This document shows, in pieces, positions 23,752 to 31,293 of a stretch of DNA of 61,365 nucleotides. The stretch is from Candidatus Eiseniibacteriota bacterium. GTDB lineage: Bacteria; Eisenbacteria; RBG-16-71-46; JACRLI01. The number at the start of each line of letters is the position of its first letter. The stretch's first letter is position 1. Both the position numbers and the translations under genes were made by a program. Below the pieces are notes generated by a model. That model ran no database searches and had not been told where the DNA came from. It saw only the letters and a program-made list of their open reading frames with translations. Location: contig JANXVU010000033.1 in the NCBI GenBank assembly GCA_025351485.1, forward strand, positions 1-61,365, read 5' to 3'.

Positions 23752-25212
23752 CTAGTTGCCGTAGGATTTTCGGCCGTCGGGAGACCTGGCGCCGTGGGGT
23801 TTGGGCTTGTAATCCCTCGACAGGTCCACGGGGGCGGCGACGGTGGTCCAGCTGGTTTCGAATGAGGCTCTGGCTTGTTTGGCCAGGTTTCGGTTGGTCA
23901 GGGTCACGGCCACGTTCCTGGTCTTGTAGAAGTAATTGGGTTCCCAGTTGGCGGTGCCGATCCAGGTGATCAGGGTGTCGACCACCATGTACTTGCAGTG
24001 CTCGACCCGGGCGAAGGGGATGTAGCCGCCGCTCCATTCCGGCACCGTCCCCAGGCGGGCTTCGATGCTGGGGATGCAGGCCAGGCTCTTGAGGTAGTCA
24101 ATCTCGGGGTGGCCCTGGTTCCAGTCGGAGATGAGCATCTTCACTTTGACGCCCCGCGCGGCGGCGCGGCGCAGGGCGATGTCGATCCTGTCGTCGAACT
24201 CGCCGTGGCCCTTGGGCGAATAGGTCAGGGACTGCATGACGATCTCGTGGCGCGCAATCTCGATTTTGTGCACGATCCGGTCGAGGTCGCCGTGGTTGAT
24301 GTCGAGGCCGAAGGTTGGCGGGCTGTAGCTGGTCTCGAGTGTCACGGTGTCGCCGGGGGACTGCAGGATCTTGTAGTCCGGGTAGTGTCGGGATGCGCTT
24401 TGAGCGAAACTCGCGTCCTGAATCTTGTTTCCCATTCCCGCCGACATCTTCCAGTCCAGCTCGAACAGGTCCTGGTAAAAGCGCGTCACCGAGGAGTCGG
24501 CGATCCACACGCCCATCTCGTGAATATGATTGAGCGCGCGCCAGTCCATGTTCTGGCTGCCGAGGAACACTGCCTCCCCGTCCACCGTGAAGTACTTCGA
24601 GTGTTGCACCCCGCCGGCGATGCTCCCGAAATCGATGATCCGCACTTCAATGTTGGGAATCTTCCCGAGCGAGTCCGCTGGCTGCGGGTAGGTGCGGTGC
24701 ATGCCCTGGTCCAGGAGGATGCGGACTTTGACGCCGCGCGCGGCGGCCTTGCCGATCTCGTCCAGGATGGGCTGGAGCGGTTCGCCGGGCCAGTTCGAGA
24801 GATAGAACTCCTCGAAGCACAGGTCGCGCTTCGAGGCGGCGATGCGACTCTGCCAGAAGGCGGCGGTGCGGTAGGTGTCGGGGTTGCCGAGAGCGGTTTC
24901 GACGGGGACGGATTCGACCAGGATGACCTTGGCCTCGGTTCGTCCGCCCCGGACATGGCCCAGGCTGCCGCCCCGTCGCACTACTCCCGCCTTCAAGCTG
25001 ACCGCCTGGATCAGGTCGTACACAGTCTCAGCTTTCGAAGTATCAGCTTGAACCCGCTGAGGCGTGCCGGAACTACTGGGGAGGTCCCTCAACGTGCTGT
25101 CGGGCCGGCCGCCGGGCGCACGCGGTGGCGGTGGCGGGCTGGCAGGTTGTGCGCGCAACGTCACTGCAATCAACAGTAACGCGGCCGTGGATCCAATGAC
25201 TCGGTTCCTCAC
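23752..25212 (-). CDS. Secreted phospholipase D-family protein, two HKD motifs
   Basis: A 486-residue exported PLD-superfamily hydrolase. GTG start 25212 is set by GGAGG six bases upstream and gives a signal peptide (MRNRVIGSTAALLLIAVTLRAQ). A Pro-rich linker follows. Both catalytic HxKxxxxD motifs are intact: HSKYFTVDGEAVFLGSQNMD and HCKYMVVDTLITWIGTANWE. Substrate may be phospholipid or nucleic acid. The two-domain form with KVRILLDQG and KVKMLISDWN resembles cardiolipin-synthase/PLD-like proteins. The start overlaps the stop of the NDH-2 gene by four bases (GTGA), so the two form a minus-strand operon. Confidence 0.87.
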   Translation of the reverse strand: MRNRVIGSTAALLLIAVTLRAQPASPPPPPRAPGGRPDSTLRDLPSSSGTPQRVQADTSKAETVYDLIQAVSLKAGVVRRGGSLGHVRGGRTEAKVILVESVPVETALGNPDTYRTAAFWQSRIAASKRDLCFEEFYLSNWPGEPLQPILDEIGKAAARGVKVRILLDQGMHRTYPQPADSLGKIPNIEVRIIDFGSIAGGVQHSKYFTVDGEAVFLGSQNMDWRALNHIHEMGVWIADSSVTRFYQDLFELDWKMSAGMGNKIQDASFAQSASRHYPDYKILQSPGDTVTLETSYSPPTFGLDINHGDLDRIVHKIEIARHEIVMQSLTYSPKGHGEFDDRIDIALRRAAARGVKVKMLISDWNQGHPEIDYLKSLACIPSIEARLGTVPEWSGGYIPFARVEHCKYMVVDTLITWIGTANWEPNYFYKTRNVAVTLTNRNLAKQARASFETSWTTVAAPVDLSRDYKPKPHGARSPDGRKSYGN

Positions 25213-26504
25213 TTCGTCCCTCCCTCGCCCGCCGGCGGTTCCACCTTCCACGCTCCCGTGATCAGCCTGGCCCCGCGGCCGAACGTGACGTAGGCCCAGA
25301 TCCATTCCACCATCACCAGCACCCGGCTCCGGAAATTGATCAGCATCACCACGTGCAGGAACACCCACGAGAGCCATGCCATGTAGCCGGCCAGCTGGAT
25401 CCTGCCGCCGGGGCCGAGCACCGCCACGGCCGAGGCCCGGCCGATGGTGGCCATGGTGCCCAGGTCCAGGTAGTGAAAAGTCTTCGTCGGCCGTCCGTCC
25501 AGAAGGCCCAGCGCGTTTTCCGCGGCGGCGACGCCCTGTTGCATGGCCACCTGGGCGACGCCAGCGAGCACCACGCCATCTTGCGTGAAGCTGGCCAGGT
25601 CGCCGATCACGAACACTTCCGGATGCTCCGGAATACTCAGGTCGGGCTTCACGATCACGCGGCCGGCGCGGTCCAGCGGCGCGCCCAGGGATTTTGCCAG
25701 CGGCGATCCGGCCATGCCCGCGGCCCACAGCACCGTGCGAGTGGCGATGCGCTCCTCGCCCACGAAAACAGCCTCGGGAGTGATCCGGGTGGCCACGGCG
25801 CCGATGTGCACTTCCACCCCCATTCGCTCCAGGTCGGCCCGGGCGCGCGCCGCCAGGCGTTCTGGAAAACTCGCCAGCAGCCGGGGACCGCCCTCGAGCA
25901 GCACGATCCGGGACTCGCTCGGATCCACCCTGCGGAAGTCGCGGGCGATGGTGCGGTGCGCGATCTCGGCGATGGCCCCGGCGAGTTCCACGCCCGTGGG
26001 GCCGCCGCCGACCACGACGAATGTGAGCAGCGTCCTGCGTTCGGATTCCTCGGCCGTGGTCTCGGCCCGCTCGAAGGCCAGCAGCACGCGGCGCCGGATC
26101 TCCAGCGCGTCCTCCAGCGTCTTCAATCCCGGCGCCACGGATTCCCACTCGGGGTGGCCGAAGTAGGCGTGGCGGGCGCCGGCGGCCAGGATGAGCGCGT
26201 CGTAGGAAACTTCCCCGGAGTTCAAATGCACCACGCGGCGGGCGGGGTCGATGGAAGTGGCTTCCTCCAGCAGCACCCTTACGTTCTTCGCTTTCCGAAG
26301 CACCGATCGAAGCGGCGAGGCGATGTCGGCGGGGGACAGGCCGGCCGTGGCGACCTGGTAGAGCAGCGGCTGGAACAGATGGTAGTTGTGCCTGTCGAGC
26401 AGCGTCACGCGCACCTTCTCGCGGGCCAGGTGGGCGGCGGCCTTGAGCCCCCCGAATCCCCCGCCCACGATCACCACCGAAGGCTCTTCACGAGGCATGG
26501 TCAT
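25209..26504 (-). CDS. ndh: Type II NADH:quinone oxidoreductase (NDH-2)
   Basis: A 431-residue non-proton-pumping flavoprotein that passes electrons from NADH to quinone at the inner membrane. The N-terminal FAD site is VVIVGGGFGGLKAAAHL. A second Rossmann motif for NADH is TFVVVGGGPTGVELAGAIAE, and FVIGDLASF binds the flavin. The C-terminal ~60 residues are hydrophobic (WLSWVFLHVVMLINF) and amphipathic, as needed for membrane docking. ATG 26504 is preferred over TTG 26540, because that TTG is part of a perfect -35 box (TTGACA). Divergent from the photolyase gene with only 60 bases between. Confidence 0.9.
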   Translation of the reverse strand: MTMPREEPSVVIVGGGFGGLKAAAHLAREKVRVTLLDRHNYHLFQPLLYQVATAGLSPADIASPLRSVLRKAKNVRVLLEEATSIDPARRVVHLNSGEVSYDALILAAGARHAYFGHPEWESVAPGLKTLEDALEIRRRVLLAFERAETTAEESERRTLLTFVVVGGGPTGVELAGAIAEIAHRTIARDFRRVDPSESRIVLLEGGPRLLASFPERLAARARADLERMGVEVHIGAVATRITPEAVFVGEERIATRTVLWAAGMAGSPLAKSLGAPLDRAGRVIVKPDLSIPEHPEVFVIGDLASFTQDGVVLAGVAQVAMQQGVAAAENALGLLDGRPTKTFHYLDLGTMATIGRASAVAVLGPGGRIQLAGYMAWLSWVFLHVVMLINFRSRVLVMVEWIWAYVTFGRGARLITGAWKVEPPAGEGGTK

Positions 26505-26510
26505 AGGCGT

Positions 26511-26540
26511 ATCTTGTGGGGGTTCACTGTTCCGTGTCAA
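26511..26540 (-). promoter_or_regulatory. Promoter of NDH-2, probably giving a leaderless mRNA
   Basis: On the minus strand TTGACA (26535-26540), an 18-base spacer and CAAGAT (26511-26516) are followed after exactly six bases by ATG 26504. The -10 is only a 3/6 match, but the -35 is perfect and the geometry equals that at four other genes here. Confidence 0.5.
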
Positions 26541-26564
26541 ACGATCCCGCCCGCTGGAGTTGGC

Positions 26565-27971
26565 TTGAAGACGACGCTCGTGTGGTTTCGGCAGGACCTG
26601 CGCCTGGAAGACAATCCCGCGCTGATCGAGGCCTGTGCTCGTGGCGGCCCGGTGGTGCCGGTCTACATCTGGGCGCCAAGGGAAGAGGGCGCCTGGCCGC
26701 CCGGCGCGGCCTCACGCTGGTGGCTGCACCGCTCGCTCGGGGCGCTGGACCGGTCGCTGCGGGAAGCCGGATCGGCGTTGGTGCTTCGGTCCGGCGACAG
26801 CCTGACCCAGTTGCTCCTGCTGGCGCGCGAGTGCGACGCCGATGCCGTGTTCTGGAACCGTCGCTATGAGCCCGCCTCGGTCGCCCGCGACACGGTGGTC
26901 AAGGAGGGCTTGCGCTCCGCGGGGCTCGAAGCCAGGAGCCACAACTCGGCGCTCCTCTTTGAACCCTTGACGGTGAAGACCGGCGCGGGCGGACCGTTCC
27001 GCGTATTCACGCCTTTCTGGAAAGCCTGCCTGGCGCTGCCTGAACCGGCCACGCCGGCCGCTTCCCCCCGCATACCCGCGATGCCCGCGAGGCGGCCTGG
27101 GAGCGAAGAGCTCCAGCACCTTCGTCTTGAACCCGCGATCGAGTGGGACGAAGGCCTTCGCGAAGCCTGGGAGCCCGGCGAGCAGGGCGCCCAGGGCCGG
27201 TTGAAGGCCTTCGCCACGGACGGCCTTGCCGGCTACCCCGAAGGCCGCGACCGGGCCGCGAGCGACTTCACTTCAAGGCTGTCGCCGTGGCTGCACTTTG
27301 GCGAAGTGGGACCGCGGCAGGTCTGGCAGGCGGTGCAGCGGCGCGCCCACCGGGATTCATCGGGCGGGGTGCTGAAGGGCTCGGACAGTTACCTTCGCCA
27401 GCTCGGTTGGCGGGAGTTTGCGCACCATCTGCTGTACCACTTCCCGCACACCGTCGATCGGCCCCTGCGCCCCGAGTTCGAACGATTCCCCTGGCACCAG
27501 GATCCCTCGCTCCTGAAAACGTGGCAGCGCGGCCGCACCGGTTATCCGTGGGTGGACGCGGGCATGCGGCAGCTGTGGAAGACCGGCTGGATGCATAACC
27601 GCACGCGCATGGCGGTGGCTTCCTTCCTGGTCAAGGACCTGCTGATCCCCTGGCAGCAGGGCGCGCGGTGGTTCTGGGACACCCTGGTGGACGCCGACCT
27701 GGCCAACAACACCCTGGGCTGGCAGTGGACCGCCGGGTGCGGCGCGGACGCGGCGCCGTTCTTCCGGATCTTCAACCCGACCCTGCAGGGTCAACGCTTT
27801 GATCCTCAAGGGGACTATGTGCGCCGGTGGGTCGATGAACTGGGCCGGGTGGATGGCCCCCGGGTGCATGAGCCGTGGGAGCTCGCGCCGGACTACGCGC
27901 GCAGGATCGTGGACCACGCCGAGGCGCGGGACAGGGCGATGGGCGCCTGGAAGGAACTTACGAAGAAGTAG
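26565..27971 (+). CDS. phr: Deoxyribodipyrimidine photolyase (class I cryptochrome/photolyase family)
   Basis: A 468-residue light-driven repair enzyme for cyclobutane pyrimidine dimers. TTG 26565 has GGAG six bases upstream and starts directly at the conserved TTLVWFRQDLRLEDNPAL. The antenna-binding Rossmann domain covers ~1-130. The helical FAD domain (~200-465) contains SRLSPWLHFGEV, RTGYPWVDAGMRQL, TGWMHNRTRM, and LGWQWTAGCGADAAPFFRIF. The electron-transfer Trp residues expected in the family are present. It is convergent with the MscS gene and overlaps it by 14 bases. A B12-type light-sensor regulator is encoded 1.6 kb away. Confidence 0.95.
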   Translation: MKTTLVWFRQDLRLEDNPALIEACARGGPVVPVYIWAPREEGAWPPGAASRWWLHRSLGALDRSLREAGSALVLRSGDSLTQLLLLARECDADAVFWNRRYEPASVARDTVVKEGLRSAGLEARSHNSALLFEPLTVKTGAGGPFRVFTPFWKACLALPEPATPAASPRIPAMPARRPGSEELQHLRLEPAIEWDEGLREAWEPGEQGAQGRLKAFATDGLAGYPEGRDRAASDFTSRLSPWLHFGEVGPRQVWQAVQRRAHRDSSGGVLKGSDSYLRQLGWREFAHHLLYHFPHTVDRPLRPEFERFPWHQDPSLLKTWQRGRTGYPWVDAGMRQLWKTGWMHNRTRMAVASFLVKDLLIPWQQGARWFWDTLVDADLANNTLGWQWTAGCGADAAPFFRIFNPTLQGQRFDPQGDYVRRWVDELGRVDGPRVHEPWELAPDYARRIVDHAEARDRAMGAWKELTKK

Positions 27972-29046
27972 CGCCGGGGGACTCGCCCGAAGCCGGTCCG
28001 CCGGTCTGGACGACGACCGTTGGGCCCGAGCCGGGAATCCTGATCCCGGCCTCCTGGAAGCCCGCCAGGATGGCCGTATTGAGCTGGTCGGTCACCGTCA
28101 TCTGCTGGCGGAAATGCACCGTGCGGCAGGTGAACAGCAGCGTGACCCCGCAGTCGTCGAAACTCTTCATGAAGATGCGCGGCGGCGGTTCCTGGATCAC
28201 CGGCTCGCAGCGGCGCGCCGCCTCCAGCATGATCGCCCTGGCCCGGTCTACGTCGCTCCCATGCCCCACCCGCAACTCCAGGCTCACCGTGCTGGTCACG
28301 TCGGGGTGCGAAAGGTTGGTCACCCGGTTTCGCACCAGCAACGCGTTGGGCACGATCACCACGTGCCGGTCCAATTTCAGGATCCGGGTGCTGCGGATCC
28401 CGATCTCCAGCACGTCGCCGGTCTCCCCGGTGTCGAGCATCACCCGGTCGCCCACCCGGAACGGCCGGTCGATCTGAAGAACGAACCCGCCGAACATGTT
28501 GGCCAGCGTGTCCTGCAGCGCCAGCCCGATCGCCAGCGAGCCCACGCCGAGCGTGACCAGCAGGGATCGGATCTCGATGTGGAAGTGGTCCAGGATCACC
28601 ATCATGCCGACCAGGACGATCACCACCTGGCCCACCCGTTCCCCGAGCGGCAGCAGATCTCGCGACGCCCGTTCTTCGCGGGGCCCGCGCGAGGGTTGCT
28701 CCAGGTACCAGCGGGTGAGCGCCGACTGGACCCGGATGGCCATGTGGGTGACCACCACCACGGCCAGGGTGAAGATCACCCCGTCCAGGGCCAGCAGCAG
28801 GGCGAACTTGTAGCGGTGCATGGCAAGGTAGGCGCCCAGCAGGAACAGCAGGCGCGAGAGCGACGGGCCGATGGCGGAAAACAGGTAGTCGTCCAGGGTG
28901 GAGCGGCTGAGCGCCGCCCAGCGCCGCCCCAGCGCGCGCAGCAGGTAGACGAACACCCGCGCGGCCGCCCACGATCCGGCCAGGATCAGGATGGTCAGCA
29001 GCACTTCGGTCCAGTCGATCTTGTGAAGCAACGCGGCCTGGTTCAT
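27958..29046 (-). CDS. Small-conductance mechanosensitive channel (MscS family)
   Basis: A 362-residue inner-membrane channel that opens under osmotic downshock. There are three or more N-terminal helices (DWTEVLLTILILAGSWAAA; LSRLLFLLGAYLAMH; LDGVIFTLAVVVVTHMAIR) and the pore helix region LLVTLGVGSLAIGLALQDTL followed by ANMFGGFVLQIDRPFRVGD. A C-terminal beta/alpha cytoplasmic domain completes it. ATG 29046 is used; the frame stays open upstream but no better signal exists, and GGAGG lies 12 bases before. Its 3' end overlaps the photolyase gene. Confidence 0.92.
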   Translation of the reverse strand: MNQAALLHKIDWTEVLLTILILAGSWAAARVFVYLLRALGRRWAALSRSTLDDYLFSAIGPSLSRLLFLLGAYLAMHRYKFALLLALDGVIFTLAVVVVTHMAIRVQSALTRWYLEQPSRGPREERASRDLLPLGERVGQVVIVLVGMMVILDHFHIEIRSLLVTLGVGSLAIGLALQDTLANMFGGFVLQIDRPFRVGDRVMLDTGETGDVLEIGIRSTRILKLDRHVVIVPNALLVRNRVTNLSHPDVTSTVSLELRVGHGSDVDRARAIMLEAARRCEPVIQEPPPRIFMKSFDDCGVTLLFTCRTVHFRQQMTVTDQLNTAILAGFQEAGIRIPGSGPTVVVQTGGPASGESPGATSS

Positions 29047-29160
29047 GGGTCTCTTGGCCTCCGGAGCGGGATGGAACCAGAGAACAACGGCGGCCGCCCG
29101 GCCGTCAAGGTGGATTGAGGGCTTGACGCGGGAGGCCTGCGGGCGCGAAAGTCGCGCATC

Positions 29161-29625
29161 ATGTTCTATCACTTCAATCCCGAAATCACGGTGCGGCTGC
29201 TCGTCTCCACGTTCCTGGGCCTGGTCATCGGCTGGGAACGCGAATCCGCCGGAAAGCCGGCGGGCCTACGGACCCACGCGCTGGTTTCCCTGGGCTCGTG
29301 CATGTTCATGCTCCTGGCGACCGAAGGGCCCAAGGTGTGGGGCCTGACCATGAACGTGGATCCCACGCGCCTGGCACAGGGCCTGGCGACCGGGGTCGGA
29401 TTCCTGGGAGCCGGCGCCATCATCCAGTCGGGGTTTTCGGTGCACGGGCTCACCACGGCGGCCACGATCTGGCTGGTGTGCGCCGGAGGCGCCGCGGTCG
29501 GGGGGGGGCTGTGGGAGATCGGACTCGAGGGAACGGTGATCGCGCTCGTGGTTTTGCGGGGGCTCGCGTTCCTGGATCGTCTCTCGGTCAGGAGCCGGGG
29601 AGGCCGTGACCCGGAAGGCCGCTAG
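29161..29625 (+). CDS. MgtC/SapB-family membrane protein
   Basis: A 154-residue membrane protein of the MgtC/SapB family, linked in other bacteria to Mg2+ limitation and acid stress. Family hallmarks: RLLVSTFLGLVIGWERE, the G-K-PAGLRTHALVSLGS segment, GVGFLGAGAIIQ, and GLTTAATIWLVCA. Four to five hydrophobic helices. A run of nine G (29500-29508) encodes Gly residues near 114-116; the conserved frame continues through it. TTGACG at 29123-29128 is a possible -35. It is convergent with the MerR gene and overlaps it by four bases. Confidence 0.9.
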   Translation: MFYHFNPEITVRLLVSTFLGLVIGWERESAGKPAGLRTHALVSLGSCMFMLLATEGPKVWGLTMNVDPTRLAQGLATGVGFLGAGAIIQSGFSVHGLTTAATIWLVCAGGAAVGGGLWEIGLEGTVIALVVLRGLAFLDRLSVRSRGGRDPEGR

Positions 29626-30551
29626 GCGGTGGCTCCCAGCGCTTCGTGGAGGCGCTTGAGATCCTGGAATACTCCTGTTCCCGGCACGGTCAGCGGGGCG
29701 CCGCTCCCGCCGAGAAACAGCCGGACATCCTCCGGCAGTAGCTTTCGCAGCTCCCTCACCGCCCGTTCCGCTCCCCGGGGCTCCACCACCGAAGAGACGC
29801 TGATCCCCACCGCCGAAAGCCTTACATCCTTCAGCATCGCCTCGAGTTCTCCCGCGGGAGTTTCCACGCCCAGGTGATAGACCCGCCACCCCCGCATGGA
29901 AAAGGCGAGCGCCGCCATGAGCAGGCCCACCTCGTGCTGGTCGCCCGGCAGGGTGGTCAGGGCGATCTCCGGCCCGGACGCCACCGCATCGAAAGGCGCG
30001 CGCACTTCCCGCAGGAAATCGCCCAGTTGGGCCGTAGCGAAATGCTCGTGGCGAATCTCCAGCCGCCCATCGGCCCAGGCGAATCCCACCTCGGTCATCA
30101 GCGGTGCGGCCACGTTTTCCAGGAACCCCAGCGGCCCGTGCTGGGACCAGCGGCTCCGGAACGCACTCCGAAGCGTGAAGGAGTCGATCCGACGCACCGC
30201 GTCCATCAATCCTTCGATGTCGCTCGCGGGCCCGACACGCGCATAGGGCGCCTGGAACGGCGATGGCGCGCGGGAAAGCATGGATTCCAGCGTGGGAAGG
30301 GAAAGCCGCACCACCTCGGCCACGCGATGGCCGCCGGCAATGGCCTGGGCGACTCGTTGAAGGTGCCGCACGGCGGAAAGCGGGTACAGGCGATGGCCCG
30401 AAGGTTTGCGGATGGGAACGGGGAAGTGGTAGCGGCGCTCCCACGTGCGCAGGGTTTCCACCGGGATGCCGGTCGCCCTGGAAAGCGCTCCGATGGAAAG
30501 CCGCGCCTCCGGAAGCAGCGACCTGGCGGCTCCCGGATTGGCTTCGCTCAT
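29622..30551 (-). CDS. MerR-type regulator with cobalamin-binding domain (CarH/LitR-like photoreceptor)
   Basis: A 309-residue transcription factor. The N-terminal MerR helix-turn-helix is LSIGALSRATGIPVETLRTWERRY then GHRLYPLSAV. A helical bundle follows with WADGRLEIRHEHFATAQL, the W ... EH pattern that caps adenosylcobalamin in CarH. The Rossmann domain has TTLPGDQHEVGLLM, in which D204-x-H206-x-x-G209 supplies the lower cobalt ligand His206, then a GVETPAGEL loop. CarH proteins repress promoters in the dark and are released by light cleaving the Co-C bond. Its ATG overlaps the cbiX stop (ATGA), so they are one operon. Light sensing is inferred from the intact motifs. Confidence 0.85.
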   Translation of the reverse strand: MSEANPGAARSLLPEARLSIGALSRATGIPVETLRTWERRYHFPVPIRKPSGHRLYPLSAVRHLQRVAQAIAGGHRVAEVVRLSLPTLESMLSRAPSPFQAPYARVGPASDIEGLMDAVRRIDSFTLRSAFRSRWSQHGPLGFLENVAAPLMTEVGFAWADGRLEIRHEHFATAQLGDFLREVRAPFDAVASGPEIALTTLPGDQHEVGLLMAALAFSMRGWRVYHLGVETPAGELEAMLKDVRLSAVGISVSSVVEPRGAERAVRELRKLLPEDVRLFLGGSGAPLTVPGTGVFQDLKRLHEALGATA

Positions 30552-30991
30552 CTTGGATTCAATCGGTGGAGGACTGCGCTGGCCATGCCTTCCATGACTT
30601 CGGGGGCCTCGCCAAGCGCCCCGCCCAGCAGTTCGATCGAGAGTTCGGGGAAGAGTTTGCGGGCTTCCTCGATCAGGGCCGGCACGTCGCGCCGCATGTG
30701 GGGGCCGCCCGAGGACATGAACACCGGGGCGATCGCGATGCTGGAGGAGCCCGTGCGGGCCAGTACGGCGATGGCTTCGCGAAGGGACGGCGAACCGCCC
30801 TCCATGAACGCGATCTCGAACGCGCGCAACGGCTCCGCGCAGCAAAGCCGTTCGCGCAGGCGCCGGATCGGAATGCTCCAGGCCGGGTCGGAGCTGCCAT
30901 GACCCAAGAGGATGGTGGCCGGCGAAAGGCTCAGCCGGACACCGTTGCAGTTGCCGGTTGGAAGTGCGTCCAGGGTTCTGGCGGCTGTCAT
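30548..30991 (-). CDS. Short CbiX/SirB-type sirohydrochlorin chelatase
   Basis: A 147-residue metal chelatase of the small single-domain CbiX class, predicted to insert Co2+ (or Fe2+) into sirohydrochlorin. Visible: ATILLGHGSSDPAW with the conserved metal-ligand His, FMEGGSPSLREAI, and APVFMSSGGPHMRRDVP with the second His. ATG 30991 has GAGAGGA seven bases upstream. An open frame continues 69 codons further upstream, but it runs through the tandem 75-base repeats and is not considered coding. No other cobalamin-biosynthesis gene is in the window. The next gene in the operon binds cobalamin, which favours a cobalt role. Confidence 0.85.
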   Translation of the reverse strand: MTAARTLDALPTGNCNGVRLSLSPATILLGHGSSDPAWSIPIRRLRERLCCAEPLRAFEIAFMEGGSPSLREAIAVLARTGSSSIAIAPVFMSSGGPHMRRDVPALIEEARKLFPELSIELLGGALGEAPEVMEGMASAVLHRLNPR

Positions 30992-31293
30992 GGTCCAATC
31001 CTCTCGGAAGTCAGGATCCGGCGCGGTCGCTCGATTCCCCAGGCCGCTGGAGTTTCTTGCGATCCGCGCCGGCTCACTTCGAAGTTTAGGATCCGGCGCG
31101 GCCGCTTGATTCCCCAGGCCGCTGGAGTTTCTCGTGGTCCGCACCGGTTCAGTCAGTTCTGATGCACAGATTGTGAATAGGATTTGAAGAAGTTTCAAGA
31201 AGAATGAAAGAAGACCCGGCTGGATTCGAACCGAAGTTTCAACCTGCTTATTGGCTTTAGGTTAGAGGTTTGTGTCGAGCGGAAATTCGATGC
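30992..31293. other. Intergenic region upstream of cbiX
   Basis: These 302 bases hold the tandem leader repeats (31013-31151). An AT-richer stretch follows (31155-31210, with TGAATAGGATTTGAAGAAG). A fragment resembling a tRNA T-arm (GGTTCGAATCC on the minus strand, 31222-31232) has no cloverleaf. No gene is seen. Confidence 0.5.
31013..31151 (-). promoter_or_regulatory. Tandem 75-base structured leader upstream of cbiX
   Basis: Two direct repeats, 31013-31076 and 31088-31151 (period 75), lie in the leader of the cbiX operon. They differ at seven of 64 positions, all transitions. Read on the minus strand each can fold into an outer stem (CCGGYGCGG / CCGCGCCGG plus about four pairs), an A-rich internal loop, and an inner hairpin CTCCAG-CGGC-CTGGGG that is invariant. 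One outer pair changes U-A to C-G between copies and another C-G to U-G. The end of the second unit (GGATCCT, 31013-31019) is complementary to the cbiX Shine-Dalgarno region (AGGATT, 30997-31002). It does not match the cobalamin riboswitch consensus. Confidence 0.5.

Noticed and set aside
26505-26540. TTG 26540 as the start of NDH-2
   Set aside because: The TTG is part of a perfect TTGACA -35 box and lacks a Shine-Dalgarno. ATG 26504 fits the promoter spacing and the conserved N-terminus.
26540-26575. Third copy of the 75-base leader repeat (CCCGCTGGAGTTGGCTTG resembles its core)
   Set aside because: Only about a dozen bases match, with no flanking stem. Treated as chance.
30992-31151. Cobalamin riboswitch in the cbiX leader
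   Set aside because: No B12-box consensus or multi-branch architecture could be found. The tandem hairpins are much smaller than that class.
31013-31198. N-terminal extension of the cbiX reading frame to a start at 31198
   Set aside because: The extension only translates the two 75-base repeats (75 is a multiple of three). The internal ATG at 30991 has a strong Shine-Dalgarno and begins just before the conserved chelatase fold.
31205-31260. tRNA-like 3' end on the minus strand (GGTTCGAATCCAGCCGGGTC)
   Set aside because: The T-loop motif is good, but the five-base T stem does not pair beyond two G-C pairs and no matching acceptor 5' strand or anticodon arm exists in the preceding 90 bases. 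It is at most a remnant.
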